A stretch of DNA of 64,000 bases from Bacteroidota bacterium (GCA_011050615.1 DRFJ01000051.1:62001-126000); one strand, 5' to 3'. Counted from the first letter of the stretch, positions 36,516 through 44,748 are shown. Numbers and translations are program-made. Notes: a model not told the origin generated them from the sequence alone.

Positions 36516-36535
36516 TTGGTCACAAACCTGACCAA
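36516..36535. promoter_or_regulatory. Dyad TTGGTCA-N6-TGACCAA upstream of dnaB
   Basis: A perfect 7-6-7 inverted repeat (spacer CAAACC) between dnaB and ispE. The arms are GC-balanced and the symmetry exact, suggesting a protein operator rather than a terminator. A second dyad, AACAT-TTT-ATGTT, lies at 36585-36597. The cognate regulator is unknown. Confidence 0.5.
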
Positions 36536-36686
36536 AGTTAGAAAATAGTAACCGTTAGCCCAGCCGCCCCGGATAAATATTACAAACATTTTATGTTGAT
36601 ATCTTGTTGATAGGTTTGCCGGCTCTAAGGCCAGACTGTCAGGCAAATATTTTTTTGTAATTTGCATTCAAATCAGGTACAAAATT

Positions 36687-37505
36687 ATGACTCTTTTCCC
36701 GAATGCAAAGATCAACATAGGATTATACGTAAGAGCCAAAAGGGATGATGGCTATCATAATATTGAATCCTTGTTTTATCCCCTGGGATTGAAGGATGCC
36801 CTTGAATTCGTAGTACAGGAGGCGGAGGGAAAACCTGATGAGTTAAAAATCACCGGCTTTGAAAGCGATTGCATGATGCAAGAGAACCTGGTAATGAAGG
36901 CTCTTACTCTCATGAGGAAAACATTCAGCATCCCTCCTCTCAGGATTCACCTGCACAAAGCTATACCACCCGGTTCAGGTCTGGGAGGAGGATCATCAGA
37001 TGCAGCATTTATGCTCAGGTACCTTAACAGGTATTTCAAACTTGGAATTAATGATGAAGGGCTGGCTGATATGGCTTTACAGATCGGGAGTGACTGCGCT
37101 TTCTTTATCCGGAACAAACCATCATTTATAAGCGGAAGAGGTGAACTGATTAAGGAGAGCACTTTGAAACTTGACGGCAAATACTTACTGCTTGTTTATC
37201 CCGGTATTCATATTAATACAGGAGATGCTTACAGGATGGTCAAACCACGTGACCCCGGGATCAGCCTTGAAGAAAAAATTAACCTGCCTCTTGCTGCATG
37301 GAAAAATAATATAAGGAATGACTTCCAGGATGTCATAATAAAAGTACATCCGCTTATTGGTGAGATTATTGAGAGAATCTATGACTATGGAGCCTTATAT
37401 TGCTCAATGAGCGGCAGTGGTTCGGCTGTGTTCGGTATTTTTGACAGCTTGCCGGTTAACTACGATCAGGGATATGGTCACTGGACATGGAAGGGGAAGC
37501 TCTGA
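36687..37505 (+). CDS. ispE: 4-diphosphocytidyl-2-C-methyl-D-erythritol kinase
   Basis: GHMP-family kinase of the MEP isoprenoid pathway, 272 residues. The N-terminus MTLFPNAKINIGLYVRAKRDDGYH carries the substrate Lys/Asn. The GHMP ATP loop is PPGSGLGGGSSDAAFML (about 91-107), and the C-terminal glycine-rich loop is MSGSGSAVFGIF. It indicates that isoprenoids, including the menaquinone side chain, come from the MEP route. It converges on the biotin carrier gene 3 bp away. Confidence 0.95.
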   Translation: MTLFPNAKINIGLYVRAKRDDGYHNIESLFYPLGLKDALEFVVQEAEGKPDELKITGFESDCMMQENLVMKALTLMRKTFSIPPLRIHLHKAIPPGSGLGGGSSDAAFMLRYLNRYFKLGINDEGLADMALQIGSDCAFFIRNKPSFISGRGELIKESTLKLDGKYLLLVYPGIHINTGDAYRMVKPRDPGISLEEKINLPLAAWKNNIRNDFQDVIIKVHPLIGEIIERIYDYGALYCSMSGSGSAVFGIFDSLPVNYDQGYGHWTWKGKL

Positions 37506-37508
37506 ATA

Positions 37509-37835
37509 TCATTCAGGCTTGAATTCAATTAGTAGCTTTCCCTTTGGGACCACCTCATTTGTTTTTATATCAACCTGCTTTACCCGTCCGTTAAGAGGGC
37601 TTTTTATCCTGTTTTTCATTTTCATTGCCTCCAGTACAAGCACTTCGTCACCCTTTCTTACCCTGTCACCTTCCTTAACCATTATTTCAATAATTGTTCC
37701 GGGGATAAAGCTGAGCAACCTGAATTTGTCAGATGGCTTATAAGGTATCCTGTTTTTAAACTTCTTGCTCAGCCTTGTAGTGTACTCTGAATAATTAATA
37801 TTAAGTTTCTCCAGCCTCTTGTCTTTTTTTTCCAT
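37509..37835 (-). CDS. Biotin carboxyl carrier protein
   Basis: Biotin/lipoyl-type carrier domain of an acyl-CoA carboxylase or decarboxylase. The product has 108 residues from the ATG at 37835; a GTG at 37844 would add three. The biotin attachment site EAMKMKN has its Lys at position 72, and FIPGTIIEIMVKEGDRVRKG precedes it. The N-terminal 35 residues are basic. It follows the carboxyltransferase gene by 29 bp. No biotin carboxylase is nearby, so that subunit is encoded elsewhere or the complex is a decarboxylase. Confidence 0.92.
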   Translation of the reverse strand: MEKKDKRLEKLNINYSEYTTRLSKKFKNRIPYKPSDKFRLLSFIPGTIIEIMVKEGDRVRKGDEVLVLEAMKMKNRIKSPLNGRVKQVDIKTNEVVPKGKLLIEFKPE

Positions 37836-37864
37836 TTTATGCACCAGGTATTAAAAAGTATGTG

Positions 37865-39409
37865 TTAAAAAGGAGGTATTCCATGTTTTTTCTGAGGGAG
37901 GAAAACAGATTTATTATCTGACACCTCAATTGCATGGATAAGCATTCTTCTTGTTTCACAGGGTTCAATGACCGCATCCACGTATCCTTTGGCTGCTGCC
38001 ACATAGGGATTTGCAAATTTTGACTTGTATTCTTCCACTTTTGCTTTACGGGTTGCCTCAGGGTCATCTGAGGCCATAATTTCCTTTTTAAAAATAATGT
38101 TGGCAGCTCCTTCTGGTCCCATCACAGCAATCTCTGCTCCCGGCCAGGCAAAGACGAAATCGGCCCTGAGATGTCTTGAGCCCATGGCTATATATCCTCC
38201 TCCGTATGCCTTTCTTATTATTACGGTTATTTTTGGAACGGTAGCTTCACTGTAGGCATACAGCACTTTTGCCCCGTGTCTTATCACACCTGCATGTTCC
38301 TGGTCAACACCCGGAAGGTAGCCCGGCAGGTCAACAAAAGTTATAATCGGTATATTGAAGGCATCGCAATAACGTATAAAGCGGGCCGCCTTATCAGAGG
38401 AATCAACATCCAGTACTCCTGCCAGCTCCAGAGGCTGGTTTGCCACAAAACCTACGGTTGATCCGTTTATCCTGCCAAATCCGATCACCATATTTTTTGC
38501 CCAGTGCCTTTGTATTTCAAAGAATTCTGACTTGTCAGTAACACTTCTTATAACATCCTTAACATCATAGGGCAGGGTCGGGTCTGAAGGGACAATATTA
38601 TCTATTTTACAATCATCAAGTGGTTCGGCAGGCTCCATATTTTTAGCTTTCCTCTGGTTATTCCATGGTATATAACTTACCAGTTCCTTGATCTTGGCAA
38701 AGCATTCATCTTCCGTCTCAGCATAAAAATGAGCATTTCCCGTTATTTCGGCATGTACCCTGGCTCCTCCCAGATCTTCCATTGAGATTTCCTCACCCAG
38801 CACGGTTTTTATTACTTCCGGGCCTGTAATAAACATTTTTGAGATATTCTGCACCACGAAAACAAAATCGGTAAGTGCAGGAGAATAAACGGCTCCCCCG
38901 GCACAGGGACCAAGGATTACCGATATCTGCGGTATTACACCACTTGAAAGAGTATTCCGGAAAAATATCTCCCCGTAACCTGCAAGTGAGTTCACTCCTT
39001 CCTGGATCCTGGCCCCGCCCGAATCGTTAATACCTATAAGTGGTATTCTCATTTTCAGGGCATGGTCCATTATTTTCGTGATCTTCCTTGAGTGCATGAG
39101 CCCCAGGGAACCTCCTGCCACAGTAAAATCCTGTGCATAAATGGCAATGGGAGCTCCCTCTATTGTTCCTGTTCCTATTATCACACCATCACTTGGAAGG
39201 CTTTTTTTATCCATGTCAAAATCGCGGGCTTCATGTTCAACGAACATATCATATTCGCTGAATGAACCCTCGTCAAGAAGAATCATTATTCTCTCCCTGG
39301 CGGTTCCCTTACCCATTGCTTTCTGTTTCCGGATTGCTTTTTCACCTCCTCCAAGCAGTATTCTCTTGCGTCTTTCCTGAAGTTCACGGATCTTCTGATC
39401 TATAGGCAT
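37865..39409 (-). CDS. Acyl-CoA carboxylase carboxyltransferase / methylmalonyl-CoA decarboxylase alpha
   Basis: Carboxyltransferase of the propionyl-CoA carboxylase beta / methylmalonyl-CoA decarboxylase alpha (MmdA) family, 514 residues. It has two crotonase-like halves with oxyanion-hole motifs LGPCAGGAVYSPALTDF and RKAYGGGYIAMGSRHL; NDSGGARIQEGVNSLAGYGE is typical. It moves carboxyl groups between biotin and propionyl-CoA. With MeaB at 14.7 kb it fits propionate/succinate interconversion. Upstream lie two direct repeats and an AT-rich dyad (39519-39607) that may control it. Confidence 0.93.
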   Translation of the reverse strand: MPIDQKIRELQERRKRILLGGGEKAIRKQKAMGKGTARERIMILLDEGSFSEYDMFVEHEARDFDMDKKSLPSDGVIIGTGTIEGAPIAIYAQDFTVAGGSLGLMHSRKITKIMDHALKMRIPLIGINDSGGARIQEGVNSLAGYGEIFFRNTLSSGVIPQISVILGPCAGGAVYSPALTDFVFVVQNISKMFITGPEVIKTVLGEEISMEDLGGARVHAEITGNAHFYAETEDECFAKIKELVSYIPWNNQRKAKNMEPAEPLDDCKIDNIVPSDPTLPYDVKDVIRSVTDKSEFFEIQRHWAKNMVIGFGRINGSTVGFVANQPLELAGVLDVDSSDKAARFIRYCDAFNIPIITFVDLPGYLPGVDQEHAGVIRHGAKVLYAYSEATVPKITVIIRKAYGGGYIAMGSRHLRADFVFAWPGAEIAVMGPEGAANIIFKKEIMASDDPEATRKAKVEEYKSKFANPYVAAAKGYVDAVIEPCETRRMLIHAIEVSDNKSVFLPQKKHGIPPF

Positions 39410-39518
39410 AGTGAAATGTATTTGTTATTACCCTGAATATCTAAAAAATAAAACTTCCTGAAAAATAATTAAGATACAACATTAATAAAATCAAATGAAT
39501 AAATAAAGAACACCTATA

Positions 39519-39607
39519 AATATTTTTCGAACAGGGATATGAGCCCGGTCACTAACCCAATTTATATCATTCTTTATTAATATCATATATATTAATATTT
39601 TTCGAAC
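39519..39607. repeat. Paired 14-bp direct repeats with AT-rich dyad
   Basis: AATATTTTTCGAAC occurs at 39519-39532 and again at 39594-39607, 75 bp apart, each containing the palindrome TTCGAA. Between them ATTAATAT (39576-39583) and ATATTAAT (39589-39596) form a dyad with a 5-nt loop. This is the 203-bp gap between lptF and the carboxyltransferase gene. It could be an operator pair or the 3' processing region of lptF. Confidence 0.5.
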
Positions 39608-39612
39608 GCAAG

Positions 39613-40707
39613 TTATTTAGGCGCCTTCCTGTAGAGTAATATTGCTATACTGAGGTAGAGAATATTAGGCAGCCACATTGCAAACATGGGGTTCAGGCTG
39701 CCTTTAAGTGAAAACTGTGTGGCAAACTGCATAAAGAATATATACGAGAAGCTGAGGGCCAGGCCAAAACCTATTTGCACGCCAATGCCGCCGCGTACTT
39801 TTTTTGACGACAGTGATACGCCTATAAGTGTAAGAATAAAAACGGAGAATGGATTTGCCAGGCGTTTATGTTTTTCATTCAGGCACAGCAATACTTCTTC
39901 AGACCCCTGCAGTTTCAATAAATCGATGTATTCATTCAGTTCGAAAAGGTTCATTGTAACAACAAAATCCTCTCCTCTTTCAAAGTCGTCCGGTGTTATC
40001 GTCAGCGTTGTATCTATCCTCCTCCCCTTCCTAATATATTCCTGGCCGTCTATGATATCCCTGATGACATAGTTCCTGGCGCTCCATTTATTCAGTGTCG
40101 AATCCCATGTGATATGTGTTGCCATAAGTTTGGATTCAAGCTCTCCGTCTTCATTAAAGCGTTCAAGGCTGAATTCAGTTCCTATCTGGGCAGATGAACG
40201 GTATGTTTCCATGAAAGCATACACATTGGGATAAACCTGCCTGTGTATGTTCCTTGCCATAAAATGTGAACTTCGTCCCCGATAGTACTTATCCTCAAAT
40301 TCAATTCTTTCTTTATTTGAATGTGGTATTACAAAATTTGTCAGAAAAAAAGCTATGATAGCAATAAGGAGGGAGGAATAAAAATAAGGTAACATCATTC
40401 GCCTGAAGCTTACTCCACTGCTCAGGATGGCTATAATCTCAGTATCGTAAGCCATTTTTGAGGTAAAGAAAATAACTGCAATGAAGGTAAAAAGGGGGGA
40501 AAAAAGGGTGGCAAAATATGGAATGAAATTTAAATAATAATCAAATATTACAGCTTTCAGGGGTGCTTCCTTTTCAAGAAAGTCATCGATTTTTTCGGAG
40601 AAGTCAAATATTATTGCCACTCCCATAATAAGGACAAGTGCCAGGAAAAATGTTCCCAGGAACTTTTTAATAATAAAAACATCCAGTGTTTTCTTTTCAA
40701 TCCTCAT
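39613..40707 (-). CDS. LptF/LptG-family lipopolysaccharide export permease
   Basis: Inner-membrane permease (YjgP/YjgQ family) of the Lpt system, which extracts LPS from the inner membrane with LptB. The 364 residues have three membrane segments at the N-terminus (about 12-115), a periplasmic beta-jellyroll (about 130-270) and three near the C-terminus (about 275-360), the classic layout. LptF and LptG cannot be told apart from the sequence. The start overlaps the tgt stop (TAATG), so the two are coupled. Confidence 0.93.
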   Translation of the reverse strand: MRIEKKTLDVFIIKKFLGTFFLALVLIMGVAIIFDFSEKIDDFLEKEAPLKAVIFDYYLNFIPYFATLFSPLFTFIAVIFFTSKMAYDTEIIAILSSGVSFRRMMLPYFYSSLLIAIIAFFLTNFVIPHSNKERIEFEDKYYRGRSSHFMARNIHRQVYPNVYAFMETYRSSAQIGTEFSLERFNEDGELESKLMATHITWDSTLNKWSARNYVIRDIIDGQEYIRKGRRIDTTLTITPDDFERGEDFVVTMNLFELNEYIDLLKLQGSEEVLLCLNEKHKRLANPFSVFILTLIGVSLSSKKVRGGIGVQIGFGLALSFSYIFFMQFATQFSLKGSLNPMFAMWLPNILYLSIAILLYRKAPK

Positions 40708-41834
40708 TATATCCTCTGTGCAAGTGCAACAATCATCCTGTTTTTCCAGTTCCGGTATTCACCTTTTTCTATACGCAGGCGTGCTTCGTCTACAAGCCAC
40801 AAATAAAAGGCCAGGTTATGTATGCTGGCTATCTGTGCCCCCAGCATCTCTCCCGAGCTAATAAGATGGCGGAGATAAGCCTTTGAATAATAGCGGCTGA
40901 CATCCGAAGGACCATTTTCATCGATGACTGAATAGTCATTTGCCCATTTACTGTTTTTAATATTAATTATTCCTTCACGGGTAAACAGCATGCCGTTCCT
41001 CCCGTTTCTTGTCGGCATTACACAGTCGAACATATCAATCCCACGGTCTATTGCTTCCAGGATATTCACCGGCGTACCAACACCCATAAGGTAACGGGGT
41101 TTTTCTTCGGGTAGTATGGCATTAACTACTTCTACCATTTCATACATCAAATCAGGCGGCTCTCCAACGGATAAGCCTCCTATGGCATTACCCTGCATAC
41201 CGGCTTCTGCTATATATTCAGCCGACTGCTTTCTGAGATCAGCATAGATACTTCCCTGGACTATGGGAAAAAGAACCTGCCTGTGTGAATAAAGCTCATC
41301 TGTTGTATTGAACCTTTGCACCGCCCTTTCGAGCCACCCATGAGTAAGAATCATCGATCTCCGTGCATAATCATAATCACAGGGATAAGGTGCACACTCG
41401 TCAAAGGCCATAATAATATCGGCACCTATTATCCTCTGTATATCAACAACCGATTCAGGCGTGAATGTATGTGGCGACCCGTCAATATGCGACCTGAACA
41501 AAGCTCCTTCTTCCGTAAGTTTCCTGTTATCAGAAAGGGAAAAAACCTGGTAGCCTCCACTGTCGGTTAACAGAGCCCCATCCCAGTTCATGAACTTATG
41601 CAGACCTCCTGCTTCCCCGAGTATGTCAGTACCTGGTCTTAAATACAGGTGGTAGGTATTCCCCAGAATAATGCTTGCTTTAACCTGCTCTTTCAGATCC
41701 CTTTGCATTACACCTTTTACCGTCCCGGCTGTTCCAACGGGCATAAAAACCGGTGTATTTATTTTCCCATGATCAGTCCGGAGAATCCCGGTTCTCGCTC
41801 CTGAAGAGGGGTCCTTTTTCTGAATCTCGAACAC
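40707..41834 (-). CDS. tgt: tRNA-guanine transglycosylase, without the usual zinc cysteines
   Basis: Exchanges guanine-34 for preQ1 in tRNAs with GUN anticodons. GTG at 41834 (MFEIQKKDPSSGARTG) is chosen because it gives 375 residues, the family norm; the frame extends to 41963 with an unlikely hydrophobic leader. Active-site motifs are intact: LLTDSGGYQVFSL, GGLSVGEP and the nucleophile Asp in MFDCVMPTRNGR. The C-terminal zinc site CxCxxC is absent: the segment aligned with it reads DENGPSDVSRYYSKAYLRHL, with no Cys, while the His of SIHNLAF remains. I believe this is shared by other Bacteroidota Tgt. The stop overlaps the lptF/G start. Confidence 0.93.
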   Translation of the reverse strand: MFEIQKKDPSSGARTGILRTDHGKINTPVFMPVGTAGTVKGVMQRDLKEQVKASIILGNTYHLYLRPGTDILGEAGGLHKFMNWDGALLTDSGGYQVFSLSDNRKLTEEGALFRSHIDGSPHTFTPESVVDIQRIIGADIIMAFDECAPYPCDYDYARRSMILTHGWLERAVQRFNTTDELYSHRQVLFPIVQGSIYADLRKQSAEYIAEAGMQGNAIGGLSVGEPPDLMYEMVEVVNAILPEEKPRYLMGVGTPVNILEAIDRGIDMFDCVMPTRNGRNGMLFTREGIINIKNSKWANDYSVIDENGPSDVSRYYSKAYLRHLISSGEMLGAQIASIHNLAFYLWLVDEARLRIEKGEYRNWKNRMIVALAQRI

Positions 41835-41974
41835 CTGATATTCATTTATATAATTGCACAAATGTAGTGCATAGATACTGTCTTTGAAAATAAGCCGGAA
41901 AAAAAGAGTATTATAAATAATTCCCTTTGCAGGATTCAGTAAACTTAGTAATATTACCACCATAAAAAAAATCG

Positions 41975-43108
41975 ATGTTTGAGTTTCAGCCCGCTACTAT
42001 TGAGTATATATTACTGGTCATATTTGCCGCTTCAGTGCTGGTTCAGTTATTCTATTACCTTATCTTCTACCTGAGAACGGGTACCTCCAGGCCGGGCGAA
42101 AGGAAAAGTCAAAACCTTCCGGTATCGGTCATTATCTGTGCCCGGAATGAAGCTGAAAATCTCGAAGTATTCCTCCCGTCGGTACTGGAACAGGACTATC
42201 CTGATTTTGAGGTTATTGTGGTTAATGACTGTTCTGATGATGACACTGAAGATATCCTTGAAAAATATGCCAGGCAATACGAAAAGCTGAAGATTACCAA
42301 AATATATAAGGAATCAAGCCTGAGGCACAGCAAAAAGATGGCCCTCTTCCTGGGTATTAAGGCAGCCAGTAATGAGATATTGCTTCTTACCGATGCCGAT
42401 TGCCAGCCGGTATCAGAAAACTGGATATCAAGTTTTGCCTCTTCCTTTACCGAATCCACTGATTTTGTACTGGGCTACGGGGGCTACCTGAAAAAGAAAG
42501 GCCTGCTCAATAAGTATATAAGATGGGATACCATGTTCATTGCCATGCAATATACCGGAATGGCCATGGCGGGACTTCCATATATGGGTGTGGGCCGGAA
42601 TCTTGCATACAGGAAATCCGTCTTCTTTAAAAACAAGGGCTTCGGACCTAATCTCTACCTTCAGTCGGGTGACGATGACCTCTTTGTTAATATGCTGGCC
42701 GAAAAGAAAAATACCACGGTAAACCTGGCACCTGAGTCGTTCACCCGCTCAATTCCTGCTGGTTCATGGAAGGAATTCCTCAGGCAGAAAACCAGGCATC
42801 TGTCTACAGCTTCTCATTACAAAATGCTTACAAAGTTCCTCTTGGTTACCGAACCGCTATCAAGGCTCCTGTTTTATTCGCTCCTCCTTGTCCTTTTGAT
42901 ATTAACAAACCTGTACCAGGCCATAGGGATGGCAGCTGCAGCTGTCATAATCTGCAAACTTATAAGCTATGTCCTTGTCCATAAGAATTTGAACGAAAAA
43001 GATTTATTAGTATTTTCGCCGTTGTTTGATATCATTTCTCCTTTTTTGAACGTTTACTTTTTATTAAACGTAGCCTTTAAAAGACACCAGTATTACGAAT
43101 GGAAATAA
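41975..43108 (+). CDS. Membrane-anchored family 2 glycosyltransferase
   Basis: GT-A-fold glycosyltransferase of 377 residues. One N-terminal membrane segment (about 12-34) precedes the catalytic domain: PVSVIICARNEAENLEVFLP, the nucleotide-binding VVNDCSDDDTEDIL, the metal-binding LLTDADCQPV and a late GDDDLFVNMLAE/RQKTRH motif. Two to three C-terminal membrane segments follow (about 290-365). It resembles processive or lipid-linked transferases; donor and acceptor are unknown. It is first of a tight three-gene run with the sigma factor (10-bp overlap) and rsmG. Confidence 0.9.
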   Translation: MFEFQPATIEYILLVIFAASVLVQLFYYLIFYLRTGTSRPGERKSQNLPVSVIICARNEAENLEVFLPSVLEQDYPDFEVIVVNDCSDDDTEDILEKYARQYEKLKITKIYKESSLRHSKKMALFLGIKAASNEILLLTDADCQPVSENWISSFASSFTESTDFVLGYGGYLKKKGLLNKYIRWDTMFIAMQYTGMAMAGLPYMGVGRNLAYRKSVFFKNKGFGPNLYLQSGDDDLFVNMLAEKKNTTVNLAPESFTRSIPAGSWKEFLRQKTRHLSTASHYKMLTKFLLVTEPLSRLLFYSLLLVLLILTNLYQAIGMAAAAVIICKLISYVLVHKNLNEKDLLVFSPLFDIISPFLNVYFLLNVAFKRHQYYEWK

Positions 43109-43695
43109 AACCTGAACTTTCAGAAAAAGCACAATACGATTTAAAACTGGTAAAACTTGCCATTGACGGCGATGAGAAAGCTTATGCTGAATTGATGAAC
43201 AGGTATCGCGACTCTATTTATTATATGCTGCTGAAAATGGTCAATAACCCTTCCGATGCCGACGATCTTACTATTGAAGCCTTCGGAAAGGCTTTCAAAA
43301 ACATACAATTATACACTCCAAATTATGCCTTCAGCACCTGGCTTTTCAGGATAGCAACAAATAACTGTATTGATTTCATCAGGAAGAAGAAATCGGCTCC
43401 CACTGCAATGGAACAACAGCAGGACGAACAGGAAGATCCTGCCGCAAACCTGCAATCTGAAATTCCGGGGCCTGAAGAAGAAATGATGCAGCAACAAAAA
43501 ATCAGGCACCTGACCCATGTTGTCAGTCAGCTTAAACCAAAATACAGGCGCCTGATTGAATTGAGATATTATAAGGAATATTCCTATGAAGAGATTGCCC
43601 GTGAACTGAATCTCCCCCTGGGAACTGTGAAGGCACAGATATTCAGGGCAAAAGAATTGCTGTATAATATCCTGAACAAGACAGAGCACATATAG
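43099..43695 (+). CDS. Sigma-70 family (ECF-like) RNA polymerase sigma factor
   Basis: RNA polymerase sigma factor of 198 residues with only regions 2 and 4. Region 2 lies at about 18-95 (DADDLTIEAFGKAFKNIQLY, then FSTWLFRIATNNCIDFIRKK). A Gln/Glu-rich linker of about 35 residues follows, then region 4 at about 130-190 (LRYYKEYSYEEIARELNLPL-type HTH). No anti-sigma factor is adjacent, unlike most ECF loci. It overlaps the glycosyltransferase by 10 bp and rsmG by 1 bp. Confidence 0.93.
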   Translation: MEIKPELSEKAQYDLKLVKLAIDGDEKAYAELMNRYRDSIYYMLLKMVNNPSDADDLTIEAFGKAFKNIQLYTPNYAFSTWLFRIATNNCIDFIRKKKSAPTAMEQQQDEQEDPAANLQSEIPGPEEEMMQQQKIRHLTHVVSQLKPKYRRLIELRYYKEYSYEEIARELNLPLGTVKAQIFRAKELLYNILNKTEHI

Positions 43696-44315
43696 TGAAT
43701 AATCCCATTGAAAAATATTTCAACAGCTATTCCAGGTCAGTAAAAGACAAACTCTACCGCCTTGAAGCCTTTTACTCAGATTGGAATACTAAGATAAACC
43801 TTGTGTCGCGAAAAGATATGGACAGATTTTTACTTCACCATGTAACACACTCACTCAGCATAGGCAGAATTATCGAATTCAGGCAGGGAACAAGAATTTT
43901 AGATGCGGGTACCGGCGGGGGACTTCCGGGAATTCCCCTTGCCATAGCCTTTCCCGAAGTATCGTTCACCCTTGTTGACTCGGTCAGGAAGAAGATAAAT
44001 GCCGTTGAAGATATCAGGGCAGGACTGAATCTGCATAATGTTGAAGTCAGATGGTCGAGGATAGAAGATATAAAGGAAAATTTTGATTTCGTAGTAAGCA
44101 GGGCTGTGGCACCTTTCACAGATTTACTCAATTGGGCGGGCAAACTTATACGCCGCCAGTCTTTCAATAGCATGCCAAACGGTATTGTAGCTCTTAAAGG
44201 CGGTGACCTTTCCGGGGAACTCAGGAACTACCCGGATTGCAGAATTTATAATATCTGCGATTTCTTTGACGAGGAATACTTTCTGGAGAAGAAGATTGTT
44301 TATATGCCGGTATAG
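43695..44315 (+). CDS. rsmG: 16S rRNA (guanine-527-N7)-methyltransferase
   Basis: SAM-dependent methyltransferase (GidB) that makes m7G527 in 16S rRNA. The GTG start at 43695 overlaps the sigma-factor stop (TAGTG) and gives 206 residues, the usual length. Motif I is ILDAGTGGGLPGIPLAIAFP. The preceding N-terminus (SDWNTKINLVSRKD) and the VVSRAVAPF segment are typical of the family. It ends before the 36-bp minisatellite. Confidence 0.95.
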   Translation: MNNPIEKYFNSYSRSVKDKLYRLEAFYSDWNTKINLVSRKDMDRFLLHHVTHSLSIGRIIEFRQGTRILDAGTGGGLPGIPLAIAFPEVSFTLVDSVRKKINAVEDIRAGLNLHNVEVRWSRIEDIKENFDFVVSRAVAPFTDLLNWAGKLIRRQSFNSMPNGIVALKGGDLSGELRNYPDCRIYNICDFFDEEYFLEKKIVYMPV

Positions 44316-44353
44316 TATCATGTTTCCTGCTACCAGTTACAGGCCTTCTTCGT

Positions 44354-44473
44354 CCTGCCCCATGCGTCATGCTTCATGATTCACTTCTTCCTGCCCCATG
44401 CGTCATGCTTCATGATTCACTTCTTCCCGCCCCATGCGTCATGCTTCCCGATTCACTTCCCCCGCCCCATGCT
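44354..44473. repeat. 36-bp minisatellite, 3 full copies and a partial
   Basis: Units begin at 44354, 44390, 44426 and 44462. The first two are identical over 36 bp (CCTGCCCCATGCGTCATGCT and onward). The third differs at four positions (CCCG... for CCTG... at its start, CCCG for ATGA inside, and a final C). The fourth diverges after about 11 bp. Because 36 is a multiple of 3, the array is open in one frame as 12-residue repeats, but it shows no other sign of coding. The remaining bases 44316-44353 and 44474-44510 hold nothing recognised. Confidence 0.92.
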
Positions 44474-44514
44474 CCGGGCTTGCAGGATGTCTTGATAAAG
44501 CAGGGAAATTACTT

Positions 44515-44544
44515 TTTGTTTTTCAAAAATTATCATTACTTTTG
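44515..44544 (+). promoter_or_regulatory. Predicted rpmH promoter
   Basis: TTTG at 44515-44518, an 18-nt spacer and TACTTTTG at 44537-44544 match both parts of the Bacteroidota primary-sigma promoter (-33 TTTG, -7 TAnnTTTG). The rpmH ATG is 45 nt after the -7 box. Confidence 0.65.
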
Positions 44545-44589
44545 CAGCTCAATAATAGTTGGGCAAGAATTTAAGAAACTAGATATAAG

Positions 44590-44748
44590 ATGAAAAGAAC
44601 ATTTCAGCCATCGAGAAGGAAAAGAACGAACAAACATGGTTTCAGGGAAAGGATGTCTACGCCAAACGGTCAGAAGGTACTGGCCAGGCGTCGTGCCAAA
44701 GGCAGGAAAAAATTAAGTGTTTCGGACGAACCGAAACATAAAGGATAA
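44590..44748 (+). CDS. rpmH: 50S ribosomal protein L34
   Basis: A short, highly basic 52-residue ribosomal protein. [20 protein letters not shown] and the [20 protein letters not shown] core are diagnostic of L34, a protein of the large subunit. The usual neighbours rnpA/yidC/dnaA are not adjacent here, so no replication-origin landscape is implied. It has its own promoter and a strong terminator. Confidence 0.98.
   Translation: MKRTFQPSRRKRTNKHGFRERMSTPNGQKVLARRRAKGRKKLSVSDEPKHKG

Noticed and set aside
36585-36597. AACAT-TTT-ATGTT as another Crp/Fnr-type site
   Set aside because: The half-sites are in the reverse arrangement with a 3-nt spacer, unlike the 6-4-6 sites upstream of the regulator gene.
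41835-41963. N-terminal extension of Tgt
   Set aside because: The extra 43 residues are hydrophobic and unlike the family. GTG at 41834 gives the standard length and N-terminus.
44354-44473. Possible CRISPR array
   Set aside because: The 36-bp units follow each other without spacers and no cas gene is near.
44369-44593. Open frame with 12-residue repeats over the minisatellite
   Set aside because: The frame is a by-product of a repeat unit divisible by three. It has no promoter, signal or similarity and ends inside the start of rpmH.
44590-44748. Replication-origin neighbourhood around rpmH
   Set aside because: No rnpA, yidC, dnaA, dnaN or DnaA-box cluster is present, and rpmH has its own promoter and terminator.
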